Virus record (IMG/VR): IMGVR_UViG_3300033997_000243
Span: 62,001-126,000 of that record
Direction: 5' to 3' (one strand)
Origin: a virus
Length of the DNA: 64,000 bases
Under the pieces are notes generated by a model. The model was not told where the DNA came from. It worked only from the letters and a program-made list of their open reading frames with translations, and made no database searches. Positions 33,791-42,523 of the stretch are shown here, one piece after another; positions within the stretch are counted from its first letter, which is position 1; the number at the start of each line of letters is the position of its first letter. The translations under genes were made by a program, and so were the position numbers.

Positions 33791-34335
33791 GAATATTAAT
33801 TAGTCTATCCAGTAAGGCTATTCGTATTGAGCAGTCGTTCGGGCCTCTGCATCTTAAAGTACAACGTGCTGACAGAAATATGTATGCAGTAAGTTGGACA
33901 AATAAAATGAAAAATGCTACTGCAAACTTTGCTAAGATGGGACAAAAGAATTATCTTGTGAGTTCAGCTGGCCCTAATCTTCCAGAAACTCAATTAGATA
34001 CGAAAGATTTAAAGCAAGGTCTGCTAATGTTCTTTGGCAATTGCAGTATTTTAAAAGTTGCTGATGAACAAGTATTGGCCGCACGTAAATGGATAGGTGA
34101 AATCATTAAAGATTACGAAGGCGTACATTCTTTGAATATTCGTATTGCTGTTCGTGGTCGTGAGCAAGATAACTTGCACCTACCTGTTACATACGGGCCA
34201 GCTGGTCAAAAGAAGAAGGGTATTTTGCTTTATATTCTGCCGCTCAGCGAGAAATGTCGAGTCATGGTATTGAACGAAGATGGTTCCAAAGGAAATGTCT
34301 TAGAAATGCCTAAAGATCAAATTTGGATAGATTAA
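33787..34335 (+). CDS. Unknown protein with MRI-type leader
   Basis: This 182-residue protein begins M-R-I-L-I-S-L-S-S-K-A, close to M-K-I-L-I-S-L-S of the gene at 40847. The body is mixed alpha/beta and basic. It overlaps the previous gene by ATGA. No known domain is seen; head loading is inferred from the leader. Confidence 0.65.
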   Translation: MRILISLSSKAIRIEQSFGPLHLKVQRADRNMYAVSWTNKMKNATANFAKMGQKNYLVSSAGPNLPETQLDTKDLKQGLLMFFGNCSILKVADEQVLAARKWIGEIIKDYEGVHSLNIRIAVRGREQDNLHLPVTYGPAGQKKKGILLYILPLSEKCRVMVLNEDGSKGNVLEMPKDQIWID

Positions 34336-34344
34336 GGGATAGCC

Positions 34345-37140
34345 ATGTTTCCACACATTCAAAAGAAAATAGATCGTTTGCAGTCTTTAGGTATGGTAGC
34401 CACTTGTTCAGTTGGTTGCGGTTCTACAAATGCACTGGTTGGCGGATCTACCTGCAAAATAGAGGGTATTCCAAAACTACATCACAGAGACAATTATATG
34501 TACTGTGAAGAAACTGGTGTTTACTACACTATTGATCGCAATTACATTGGAACCAAACCTGTGATTGCCGCATTACAATTGCTGGATGTTATTGAACCTG
34601 AATTGGCCTGTGCCGAAGATGTAGTCTGCTCTGTGGGTTATTCTCGCTTTTTAGAATCTTGGGTTCAATGGTCTATGCACGGACTTTCAATTCACAGATG
34701 CCGTGAAGATGCTGCCGAATTTAGTAAAATGATTGGCGATTTCAACATTAGTATCGAATCTGAGTTTAATGTTGACAAGTTATTTGCTCAGCGGTTTTTA
34801 ACCAGCCCAAGTATGACTCGTATTCTTGAAACCGTTGCCACTCGCTTGCAGAATCCAATAGCAACAGAAAAACATACTGTTGATCCTGAGCTAAAAGAAA
34901 TTTGCGATCAAGAAGAATCTACTCCAATGGAATTAAAACTTCAGGCGTTACGTGAACGTCGCGGTGAAACTCCTGAAGAATTTGAAAACCTTATTCGTGA
35001 TAACCTGCCAACTCCTGAGCAAAATGAAGTGTTTAAGGAAATGTTTGGCGATTTAGTTTCTTTGTTTGAACAAAAATCTGCACCACAACCTGTTCAAGTT
35101 CGTACTGTTGGTGGCCCATACCATTCTGACCACGGAAAGATAAGTGGCGAACACAAACAGCATAACGTAGATTCAAACAAAAGTGTGTTCAACAATCGTC
35201 GTCAAAGCGGTGATCATATACAGCATGGTGTACCGACTGACGCAAAACCAACTATTCCAACGAAGCCTCAAATGAATCGTTCAAAAATTAGTGGTGAGCA
35301 TATTCAACAAGGCCACCCAAATCCACCTACTCTTTATGTGACAAGTAGCGATTTGCGTTCACAAAGTTCTGACACTGTTCACGATTATACTTGGATGCGT
35401 TACAGTCCACCGAATGGGCGAAGCCGTCACTTCAATAATCACCATCGTCAGCACGAAATGTCTTTGGACATGAATGAAGTGTTTGGTTATCGTGCGATTC
35501 GTGGTGGTGAATTTTATGTTGTGTTTGAAGATAATCGCAACATAAAATTCAAATTAAGTGCGAAAGAAATGGAATCGGTTTTAAAAGTTTGTAAACCATT
35601 CCGTGGTAAAGTTGAAGGTCAGGTTATTCAACGTAAAGAAGTACCAATTCCAAAACTTTCTACTGATCGTCCATTGACACCAAAAGAAAAACAGAAACTT
35701 GCTGAGTTAGAAGCCGCTAAGAAAAAAGTGGAACCTAAGTTAAAGAATTCTGTTATCACTGGTGAGGGCAAAATTGATTTAAGTCGTGTATCTCAAGAAG
35801 AAGCTTTGAGCCGTGATACAACTTATGTTGGTTTCTTTCAATCTTCTGCATTTGCTGATGACTTTGATGTGTTCATGGATGATGATAAAGAAGATTTAGA
35901 AGATGAACTGCTTGACGCAATGCGCCGTACTAAAAATGGTATTCCAGTTTCTTATGTAATGAAGGTTAAAACAAGTTTACCTTGGGTACGCTCATTATTA
36001 GGTACTTCTGGAAAAATGCGTTTACATACTCAAGTTGCACAAAGAATTCTTGCTACACAAAAGCATGAAAAATTAGAAGCTGGAATAAACATAGAGCATT
36101 TTAAAGAACGTCCAGAGCAACCAAATTCAGGAAAGTTCAAACGCAAAGAACCTTTGTATTACGGCAACAGTTTTGCCGTGCTTTCTGAAGTTAAGCAAGC
36201 TATTCTGGCCGGACACTTTACTAAAGCTTTCCGAATCACGCAGATAACAGGTAAGTCGTCGATTAATATTGACAACAAGTTAGCTGCACAAGATCCTAGC
36301 TTTGGTATTGTATCTAATGATCCATCAAACGATGATTTCATGCTGGTACTTGCTGCTCAGAATGACAACCCGCTTTATCAACACGAAGCTGAAGAGATAC
36401 AAGGTCGGTTAGCCAGAGTTTATGGGCCAGCACTTAAATCTATTGTGAAGCATACTAAAACTTCACAAAATGGATCTGGTGTGTTGTTTGTTGTTATTAA
36501 ACTGAATCTTGCTCGTCGTCCTGATGTTGATATTGCGCGTAGCCGTAAGCTTCATAAACTTGTACAAAACATTCTTGAAAATAAACAAGGTGTTGCCAAG
36601 AAAAGTCTGGCTGAATCTGAGTTGTTAAAACTCAGTGAGCAAATGAGTGCCTTACGTAAGAATGCGGCTGCTGATGCAAGTATCTTAAAGGATAAGTTTG
36701 AAACACAACGCACTACCTTAAAGAACAGTATCATCCGTGCTAAAACTATTGCAAACCAACGTACAGTAAATCCAGCAGGTTCTGCTCGTGCTGCAAAAGA
36801 TTTAGTGCGTCATCAAACAGCTTTACAAAGTTTAGATCAGGAATATGAATTTGAACTGACTAATCTTGAGCGCAAAACAGAAGAAGCTGTTGCTAAAATT
36901 CAAAACAAAATCGATGCCATGACATCTGCTAAAGATTTCCGTTATAGCAGCGAATTAGTTTTGAATGTTCCTATCTATGCGATTAAAACAGGAACCGGCA
37001 CTTTTGTTTCGGTTGAAGCTGTTGACTATAGCATTCCAGATGGAACGATTGGTGTGCGTACTGTTCGTGGTAAAGATCGTACTATTACTCAAGTAAAAGA
37101 ACTTTACACATTTAACGGCCATTCTAAGGTTTTCCCTTAG
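34345..37140 (+). CDS. Large unknown virion-region protein with His-rich repeats
   Basis: This 931-residue protein is the longest in the window. Four Cys lie near residues 21-41. Residues about 260-320 hold three copies of a repeat of the form [KR]-x-S-G-[ED]-H-x-Q-x-G/N, each spaced 20-30 residues apart, inside a disordered stretch. Residues 430-560 form a first globular region, 560-740 a second, and 730-870 a coiled coil. The C-terminal 60 residues are beta-rich. Nothing catalytic is recognised. It is followed by a strong terminator. A structural or injected role is possible. Confidence 0.65.
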   Translation: MFPHIQKKIDRLQSLGMVATCSVGCGSTNALVGGSTCKIEGIPKLHHRDNYMYCEETGVYYTIDRNYIGTKPVIAALQLLDVIEPELACAEDVVCSVGYSRFLESWVQWSMHGLSIHRCREDAAEFSKMIGDFNISIESEFNVDKLFAQRFLTSPSMTRILETVATRLQNPIATEKHTVDPELKEICDQEESTPMELKLQALRERRGETPEEFENLIRDNLPTPEQNEVFKEMFGDLVSLFEQKSAPQPVQVRTVGGPYHSDHGKISGEHKQHNVDSNKSVFNNRRQSGDHIQHGVPTDAKPTIPTKPQMNRSKISGEHIQQGHPNPPTLYVTSSDLRSQSSDTVHDYTWMRYSPPNGRSRHFNNHHRQHEMSLDMNEVFGYRAIRGGEFYVVFEDNRNIKFKLSAKEMESVLKVCKPFRGKVEGQVIQRKEVPIPKLSTDRPLTPKEKQKLAELEAAKKKVEPKLKNSVITGEGKIDLSRVSQEEALSRDTTYVGFFQSSAFADDFDVFMDDDKEDLEDELLDAMRRTKNGIPVSYVMKVKTSLPWVRSLLGTSGKMRLHTQVAQRILATQKHEKLEAGINIEHFKERPEQPNSGKFKRKEPLYYGNSFAVLSEVKQAILAGHFTKAFRITQITGKSSINIDNKLAAQDPSFGIVSNDPSNDDFMLVLAAQNDNPLYQHEAEEIQGRLARVYGPALKSIVKHTKTSQNGSGVLFVVIKLNLARRPDVDIARSRKLHKLVQNILENKQGVAKKSLAESELLKLSEQMSALRKNAAADASILKDKFETQRTTLKNSIIRAKTIANQRTVNPAGSARAAKDLVRHQTALQSLDQEYEFELTNLERKTEEAVAKIQNKIDAMTSAKDFRYSSELVLNVPIYAIKTGTGTFVSVEAVDYSIPDGTIGVRTVRGKDRTITQVKELYTFNGHSKVFP

Positions 37141-37148
37141 AAAAAGAA

Positions 37149-37174
37149 GGGGCAGGGAAACTTGCCCCAATTTT
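37149..37174 (+). terminator. Strong rho-independent terminator
   Basis: GGGGCAGG and CTTGCCCC form an eight-base-pair stem (one G-T pair) with a GAAA tetraloop, followed by AATTTT. Confidence 0.8.
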
Positions 37175-37189
37175 CGACCGGAGTTTTAT

Positions 37190-37966
37190 ATGCCAGAAAC
37201 TGCACTGCTTCAAATGTTCTTCGATAAAATAAATAATAACAGCATGACTCTACCTACTCTTCCAGATATTGCAATTAAAGTAATGGAAGTTACGGATAGA
37301 CAAGAAGTAAACGCGCAGTTGCTTGTTAGTGTGTTGATGCGAGATAGTGCATTATCTTTGCGACTTATTCGATTAGCAAACAGCGCTCATTTTAATAGAA
37401 GAGTTCCTGTGGAAACTGTACATCAAGCAGTTGTTCGCATAGGATTTACTCAAGTAAAAGCTTTGGTTGTTGCTATGGCTATGGAACAACTTTTTATTTC
37501 GGCTGATCCTTATATATCTAAAATACTGAAAAGTGTTTGGGATGACAGTGTGCGTATTACAGCATACGCGATAGCGCTATCTCAGGTTAGAAAGAATACC
37601 AAAATATTTGAACCTCTTATGTTGTTAGGGGTTACAAGTAGAATAGGGATGTTAGCCATTTTATGTGAAATGGAAAAATCTTTTAATCGTTCAATGTTCA
37701 AAGATTTAGATTTATCTAATCTACAGGTAATTGAAAAATCAGTTACTCTTAAGATTTTTGAAACATGGGATTTTCCAGAAGAATTGCGTACAGCCGTGAC
37801 GAACTATTTTCAAGGTAATGAAGTCGGAATAGCTGAGTACGTAATATTTTCCAGCTTGTATGGAGGCAAACCCAGTGCCGATTATACAAGCCAGCGTTAC
37901 GTGGCTCCAGATAAATTGCCTGAACTTGAAAAAATAGCTGCGGAAGTTAAAGCTATATTTGCTTAA
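37190..37966 (+). CDS. HDOD-domain protein
   Basis: This 258-residue protein has the HDOD start (L-P-T-L-P-D-I-A-I-K-V-M-E-V, then L-L-V-S-V-L-M-R-D-S-A-L-S-L-R-L-I-R-L-A-N-S-A). Later comes I-G-F-T-Q-V-K-A-L-V-V-A. Where active HD-type enzymes have H-D, it has L-G-V-T-S-R-I-G, so it is probably not a hydrolase. In bacteria HDOD proteins regulate signalling; phage copies are uncommon. It lies alone between a terminator and the topoisomerase gene, with GGAG before the ATG. Confidence 0.75.
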   Translation: MPETALLQMFFDKINNNSMTLPTLPDIAIKVMEVTDRQEVNAQLLVSVLMRDSALSLRLIRLANSAHFNRRVPVETVHQAVVRIGFTQVKALVVAMAMEQLFISADPYISKILKSVWDDSVRITAYAIALSQVRKNTKIFEPLMLLGVTSRIGMLAILCEMEKSFNRSMFKDLDLSNLQVIEKSVTLKIFETWDFPEELRTAVTNYFQGNEVGIAEYVIFSSLYGGKPSADYTSQRYVAPDKLPELEKIAAEVKAIFA

Positions 37967-37974
37967 GGAATTTT

Positions 37975-39642
37975 ATGATTATTTCAATTTCTGCTGTGAG
38001 TAAAAACTCTACAGAATCATTCATCAAACTTGTAGCCAGTTCAATAATGGTGTGTTTGATTGAAGAACCTTTGGGCGCTAAAGTTAAATCTAAGATCCGT
38101 AAGTGGAATTCAGACGCCGAAGAATTTTTGAAAAGATTTCGTATTCCAAGATCAACTTTCAATCCTATAGTAAATGGCTGCTTAAACGACAATGCCGATA
38201 TGGATTGGGATCTTGATGCTTTAATTCGTGTTCTGAAAGAACGTGAAAAAGCTGGTATGCTTACAAAAGAGTTGGATCTTACCAAAGACCATATTGATCT
38301 TTTGAAGTATATGATGGGTATTGTACTTCGTGGGAGTGACGCAAGTTTAAAAAATCTTACTCGTCATATTAGTAAACTTGGTGATCCTGATCTAACAGCT
38401 GTTTTCCTTCACGAAGATGCTGAGCAAAGTAACCAACAAGATTTAGTTGCAGAACTTAATAAATTCTGCCGTAAAATCTTCGGTAAGCCTGAAGCCGACT
38501 TAACTGTCGAAGATAAAAATTCGTTACGTGACAAAAAACCTGAACAGTATAAAGTTTTCCTGAAATTAATGCGGGACATTAACGAAGGGACAAAGCAAGC
38601 AACATTAAGCTTTGTCCGACAAAGTGGTGAAAAGCTTGTTAAGGCTACAGAGTTAGTTCGCTATCTAAAGCAGAACAAAATTCGCAGCAAAGTGCCTGAA
38701 GGATTCAATGGTTACGTTGATGAAAACGGTGCTTATTACAACACGAACAAAGTAAAACTTGATGGTGCTATAACAGGCCGCTTAGAAGCAAATCCTAAGT
38801 ACGATCCTGAATTGGATAACACTTACGTTTTCCTTCACTATCCACTGTTTGGTACTGGGCAGCCTCAACGTATTTACACAGTTGAGTATCGCAAAGAGAA
38901 GGCGGGTAAAAAGTTTAACACTGTTGATGCACTAATAAAAGATCTTCCGGCTGCCCGTAAAAAATGGTTGCATGAATTAAAGACAGGTCATTATGAAGAT
39001 GCTGACACTGTATCTGCTTTAATTCTTGAACTTATTTACGAAACCTCTGCTCGTATTGGTACTGCTGGTCAAAGTGGTCAAGGCATTAGCACGTTGGTAT
39101 GTAAAAACTATACTTCTCGTGGAACCGGATATTTCACATTGAATTATTTGGGCAAGAGTGGCGTTAAACAAATTCATAAAATACATACTAATAAGCCTGA
39201 AGGCAAAATGATGAAGGGGTTATTAGATAGTTTGGTTGAAGGTAAAAAGCCAAATGATTTAATAATGACTGCTCAATTCGGTCGTGCTGTTAAGCATGTG
39301 AATGGTACTTACGTAAATAAATATTTGCGTTCGTTAGGTGTAGATCAAAGCATTACACTTCACAAATTCCGACATGCCCGTGGAACCATTGTTGCAGGTG
39401 CTGTTCTTGATAAAGCTCCGGCTTTCCGTGGTAAATCTGAAGCCGAAATAAATAAATGGTTTATTGAGGCCATGAAAAAAGTTGGTGAAGAATTAGGTCA
39501 TGTTAACGGTGAAAAAGTAACTGCTACTACTGCAATTCAAAACTATATTGATCCAAACTTAATTAAAGAATGGTTCGAGAAAGTTGGTGCTCGTCCGAAC
39601 AGCACTATTCAAAAAGCAATCAACAAAGTAGCTAAGGATTAA
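37975..39642 (+). CDS. DNA topoisomerase IB-like protein with MII leader
   Basis: This 555-residue protein has the catalytic set of type IB topoisomerases in order: R360 (E-T-S-A-R-I-G), K394 (L-G-K-S-G-V), H463-x-x-R466 (H-K-F-R-H-A-R-G-T), H509 (L-G-H-V) and Y524 (Q-N-Y-I-D-P). The spacing of R, K, R, H and Y is close to that of poxvirus topoisomerase. Residues 1-340 include an N-terminal domain larger than usual. It starts M-I-I-S-I-S-A-V-S-K, a variant of the shared leader. It would relax supercoils, possibly on injected DNA. A tyrosine recombinase is the less likely alternative. Confidence 0.75.
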   Translation: MIISISAVSKNSTESFIKLVASSIMVCLIEEPLGAKVKSKIRKWNSDAEEFLKRFRIPRSTFNPIVNGCLNDNADMDWDLDALIRVLKEREKAGMLTKELDLTKDHIDLLKYMMGIVLRGSDASLKNLTRHISKLGDPDLTAVFLHEDAEQSNQQDLVAELNKFCRKIFGKPEADLTVEDKNSLRDKKPEQYKVFLKLMRDINEGTKQATLSFVRQSGEKLVKATELVRYLKQNKIRSKVPEGFNGYVDENGAYYNTNKVKLDGAITGRLEANPKYDPELDNTYVFLHYPLFGTGQPQRIYTVEYRKEKAGKKFNTVDALIKDLPAARKKWLHELKTGHYEDADTVSALILELIYETSARIGTAGQSGQGISTLVCKNYTSRGTGYFTLNYLGKSGVKQIHKIHTNKPEGKMMKGLLDSLVEGKKPNDLIMTAQFGRAVKHVNGTYVNKYLRSLGVDQSITLHKFRHARGTIVAGAVLDKAPAFRGKSEAEINKWFIEAMKKVGEELGHVNGEKVTATTAIQNYIDPNLIKEWFEKVGARPNSTIQKAINKVAKD

Positions 39643-39700
39643 CTACATAACATACAGGCTTTGGTAGAGGGACATACTGTAAGCTAATTGGACTTACTTT

Positions 39701-40201
39701 ATGATATTGAAAGGGAATATGTCCCCTACCAATGCAAACTCTATTGTATTGAAAAACACTTTAACTATTTCAGTCGCTACTGATCAGCCTATTCCTATTG
39801 TTTGGGGCGAGGTTGAAGGTCTACCAAATGCAAAACTTTTTACTCATGTTAAAGGTCGTGCTGAAGTAATTTCAAAGATGTCAGGTCGTGTTAAAATCGG
39901 CTTTAAGTTAAATTGTACGTTAACCGGATCTAACGGATCTCCTACAAATCGAGCCGATACAGTTGTTGCTTTTTTATCTATTAACGATATATCAGTTGAT
40001 AGATCTGTCTCTTACGGCTCTTTATATGAGGTAGGTGGAGGATTGACCTCTATTACTGCTGATATTGATAACTTAAGCATTAAACCTAATGATGTCATTA
40101 AACTTTATCTATACAGGTTAGCTAATAATGGAACAATAGTTATGCGTCCGAGCGAAGCATCTATCTCTATTGAACTTACCACGGTGAATCCAAATGGTTA
40201 A
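39701..40201 (+). CDS. Unknown beta-rich structural protein
   Basis: This 166-residue protein is almost entirely beta-type (repeats of T/V/I strands with G/N/D turns) and has low charge, as in capsid decoration or fibre domains. A weak GGA is eight bases before the ATG; an in-frame ATG at 39719 has a ribosome site but it is too close. It follows a 58-bp gap after the topoisomerase gene and overlaps the next gene. The function is unknown. Confidence 0.6.
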   Translation: MILKGNMSPTNANSIVLKNTLTISVATDQPIPIVWGEVEGLPNAKLFTHVKGRAEVISKMSGRVKIGFKLNCTLTGSNGSPTNRADTVVAFLSINDISVDRSVSYGSLYEVGGGLTSITADIDNLSIKPNDVIKLYLYRLANNGTIVMRPSEASISIELTTVNPNG

Positions 40202-40844
40202 AATGACATTCAAGGTGAAAATAAATCCAAACTTAGCGGGAGCCAACTTAGATGGGAGGCCACCGCTTCCAAGTTACGTCGAAGCAATATCTTGGTACTA
40301 TCCTTCATTAAAAGTTTATTCTTATGGCGATGAATACTCAGATATTGTTTGGCCAAATTCTTACGAAAAAGTTTCTAAACCTGCACTTGATAACATAAGA
40401 CTTCAATATGCAAAATATCTGTACATTGAAAGAAGTTTTGAGCAAGCAAATAAAGTGCAGGAAGCCGCAACTGGTTATCATACTGTATCAAAAACAACAA
40501 CTCAAATTCAAACTGATGTATATCGTATGAAGTATGATGATGCACTTGCATACGTCACTTCTTACGAAGCAGCTGAAAATAAAGATAATGTTGAAGTTCC
40601 TCAGCTTCTAGTAAATGAAAGTCAATTGGTAGGTCAAAATCCCTACGAATTAGCATTAGGTATCATAAAGAATTTTAACGGATCTGATTTAAGTTTAAGA
40701 TCTTATTTCGGAACCATTGAAGGAATACGTAGGTTGTTAAAAAAGCGTATTCTTGAAGTAGATTCTTTATCTGCATTGGAAAGTATGCCTTGGGTAACAT
40801 GGCCTAATTATGTCCCATCTACTGAAGTGGATTTGGAAGCTTAG
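40194..40844 (+). CDS. Unknown 216-aa virion-region protein
   Basis: This protein has a Pro/Tyr/Trp-rich N-terminal part (L-P-S-Y-V-E-A-I-S-W-Y-Y-P) and a helical C-terminal half. It is coupled to the preceding beta-rich protein by an eight-base overlap, so the two may act together, for example in a fibre or decoration. It has no MKI leader. No family is recognised. Confidence 0.55.
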   Translation: MVKMTFKVKINPNLAGANLDGRPPLPSYVEAISWYYPSLKVYSYGDEYSDIVWPNSYEKVSKPALDNIRLQYAKYLYIERSFEQANKVQEAATGYHTVSKTTTQIQTDVYRMKYDDALAYVTSYEAAENKDNVEVPQLLVNESQLVGQNPYELALGIIKNFNGSDLSLRSYFGTIEGIRRLLKKRILEVDSLSALESMPWVTWPNYVPSTEVDLEA

Positions 40845-40846
40845 TC

Positions 40847-41341
40847 ATGAAAATTTTAATCAGTTTGTCTGGCGAGAAATTTTATCGTGGAATAAATGGT
40901 AAATTTTCTACTGACTACCAAAACAAAAGCCATATAATTTGGGTCACATTAAATGCCAAATATGCTTTGCAGTATGGCGATCATTTAATGGAATATGACA
41001 TAAACTTAGGCCAAGGATTTAATTTTGGCTTTCGTACACTTGATGCTCAAGTGACCTTTAGTGAAATCATTTCCAGAATAAAGCAAGGTATCCTAGATTC
41101 CTATAAAAAATTTAACCTTGTATCAAAAGATAAAGCGCTGACACTGTACAATGAGTTAAATTCATTAAATCATGGTGGCCATAAAAAAGTTTGGGAGTGG
41201 TATCAGACTGAGCCAAAACTTGCTGAATTGTTATTGAAGTCTGGATACACTCATATAGATGCACTTGAAGGAAAATACAACGACATAAGAACTGTTGGTA
41301 TTCTTAAAAAGAGCATTATAAAGGGAAACAAATCATTATGA
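40847..41341 (+). CDS. ADP-ribosyltransferase-like protein with MKI leader
   Basis: This 164-residue protein begins M-K-I-L-I-S-L-S-G-E-K. It then has F-Y-R-G (R14) and I-I-W-V-T-L-N-A-K-Y-A-L-Q-Y-G (residues 30-44), and near the end L-K-S-G-Y-T-H-I-D-A-L-E-G followed by a strand (T-V-G-I-L-K-K-S). This order (Y-R-G, then W-x-T with A-x-x-Y, then a GY-x-x-I-x-x-x-E strand) is like ADP-ribosyltransferase-fold toxins and phage transferases. T4 packs its transferase Alt in the head, also with a cleaved leader. The fold call is moderate. Confidence 0.45.
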   Translation: MKILISLSGEKFYRGINGKFSTDYQNKSHIIWVTLNAKYALQYGDHLMEYDINLGQGFNFGFRTLDAQVTFSEIISRIKQGILDSYKKFNLVSKDKALTLYNELNSLNHGGHKKVWEWYQTEPKLAELLLKSGYTHIDALEGKYNDIRTVGILKKSIIKGNKSL

Positions 41342-41601
41342 AAAAGAAGCAACTTTTGCTATCGGAATCCGCTAATGCAAAACAAATAGCTGCACTAACT
41401 ACAACAGCTCCTGAAACACTGCAACTTATAAATGATGCGATTAAGGCAAGTGATAAAAAATTACGCGCTCTTAAGAGTCGAGGCACACAAGCCAGTGAAA
41501 TAATGGCTCATGAAATTGTTGGAAGGATTGATGCACTTAAGATAGTCAAAGAATCTTTGTTGGGTAACAGTGTAGATCTTAAGATGCTTACAAAACAATA
41601 A
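41338..41601 (+). CDS. Small protein with leader ending LLSESA
   Basis: This 87-residue protein starts M-K-K-K-Q-L-L-L-S-E-S-A-N-A, with an L-S-E/S site. After removal of the leader, a helical 75-residue protein would remain. It overlaps the transferase-like gene by four bases (ATGA). The function is unknown. Confidence 0.65.
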   Translation: MKKKQLLLSESANAKQIAALTTTAPETLQLINDAIKASDKKLRALKSRGTQASEIMAHEIVGRIDALKIVKESLLGNSVDLKMLTKQ

Positions 41602-41615
41602 GGCTGGAGTATAAG

Positions 41616-42053
41616 ATGGCTCGAATACAATACGGTATTAGTGATTCTTTTAACGGGTTTCGTGCCAGAAATTTCGTTCTGGACATGCCAAGTTCAACAA
41701 AAGGCATGTTTGAATCTTATGCAAGATCTGTTGCTGAATTCTACTATGATGACGAAATGCTTAAGGTTGAACAACAGGCTAAAAAAGAAGTAATTCGTCG
41801 ATACAGATTGGATGATGAAAGCATATTACTTCAAGACATCGATGACACTATCGCTGGATTGATAGCCGGATTGAATGTAAGTAAAACAAATATGCAAGTT
41901 GCTTTAGCGAGCATTAAAGCAAAAATTGGTGAATACAATCACTTTAATTATATAGGTGTTGAATATCTTGTAGATCGTGGTCTATTCACTAAAAACGGTG
42001 ACGGTTACAAATTTCAATACAGATACAAAACAGCATTCATTGAGTTTATCTGA
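41616..42053 (+). CDS. Unknown small protein (145 aa)
   Basis: This 145-residue, mostly helical protein ends in a short strand motif F-I-E-F-I. The end resembles that of the next gene ([VI]-D-x-G-x-x-T-K ... F-I/V-F-I), so the two may be distant relatives. GGAG precedes the start. No leader and no known domain. Confidence 0.6.
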   Translation: MARIQYGISDSFNGFRARNFVLDMPSSTKGMFESYARSVAEFYYDDEMLKVEQQAKKEVIRRYRLDDESILLQDIDDTIAGLIAGLNVSKTNMQVALASIKAKIGEYNHFNYIGVEYLVDRGLFTKNGDGYKFQYRYKTAFIEFI

Positions 42054-42067
42054 GCAGAGGAACAAAC

Positions 42068-42523
42068 ATGGCTATAACAACTGCTCGTGATGTAGTTAAC
42101 GAAAACAATGGAAAGGCACAGCGATACGATGCAATTGAACTTTCCGAAAGCGATAAGCCTAGATTGCAGAGATTTATCGATGCTGAGGCTAAACGCTGGT
42201 ACACGGATTTCAGAACAGATGAATTAGGAAGAATTAACAGAGAACTTAGAGATAAGTTTGGACTGCCTGGTGATGAAGGGCTGCGTCTTTCAATATCAAA
42301 TAGAATAGAATCACTTAATATAAATCAAACGGCAGCAAACCAGAACAACGTAATAGCCTTATCTGATTTACGTGAATATTTACGAAATGTCATTGATGGC
42401 GAGGAAGATGATCCACGTTACGCGAGAATTCGAGATTTAATCGATAACGGTAAAATAACTAAACGTAATAAAAGATTCTTCCTTGAAGGTGAGGGCAAAC
42501 GCATGACGTTTGTATTCATATGA
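42068..42523 (+). CDS. Unknown small protein (151 aa)
   Basis: This 151-residue protein is charged and helical, with a short C-terminal segment I-D-N-G-K-I-T-K and a final F-V-F-I. It contains L-S-E-S at residues 25-28, but not at an N-terminal leader. It may be related to the previous gene product. It overlaps the next gene by four bases. Confidence 0.6.
   Translation: MAITTARDVVNENNGKAQRYDAIELSESDKPRLQRFIDAEAKRWYTDFRTDELGRINRELRDKFGLPGDEGLRLSISNRIESLNINQTAANQNNVIALSDLREYLRNVIDGEEDDPRYARIRDLIDNGKITKRNKRFFLEGEGKRMTFVFI

Noticed and set aside
37975-39642. Tyrosine integrase interpretation of the topoisomerase-like gene
   Set aside because: The R, K, H-x-x-R, H, Y set is shared, but the order and spacing with a Lys in G-K-S-G and the F-R-x-x-x-G-T context fit topoisomerase IB better; no att sites or lysogeny genes are near.
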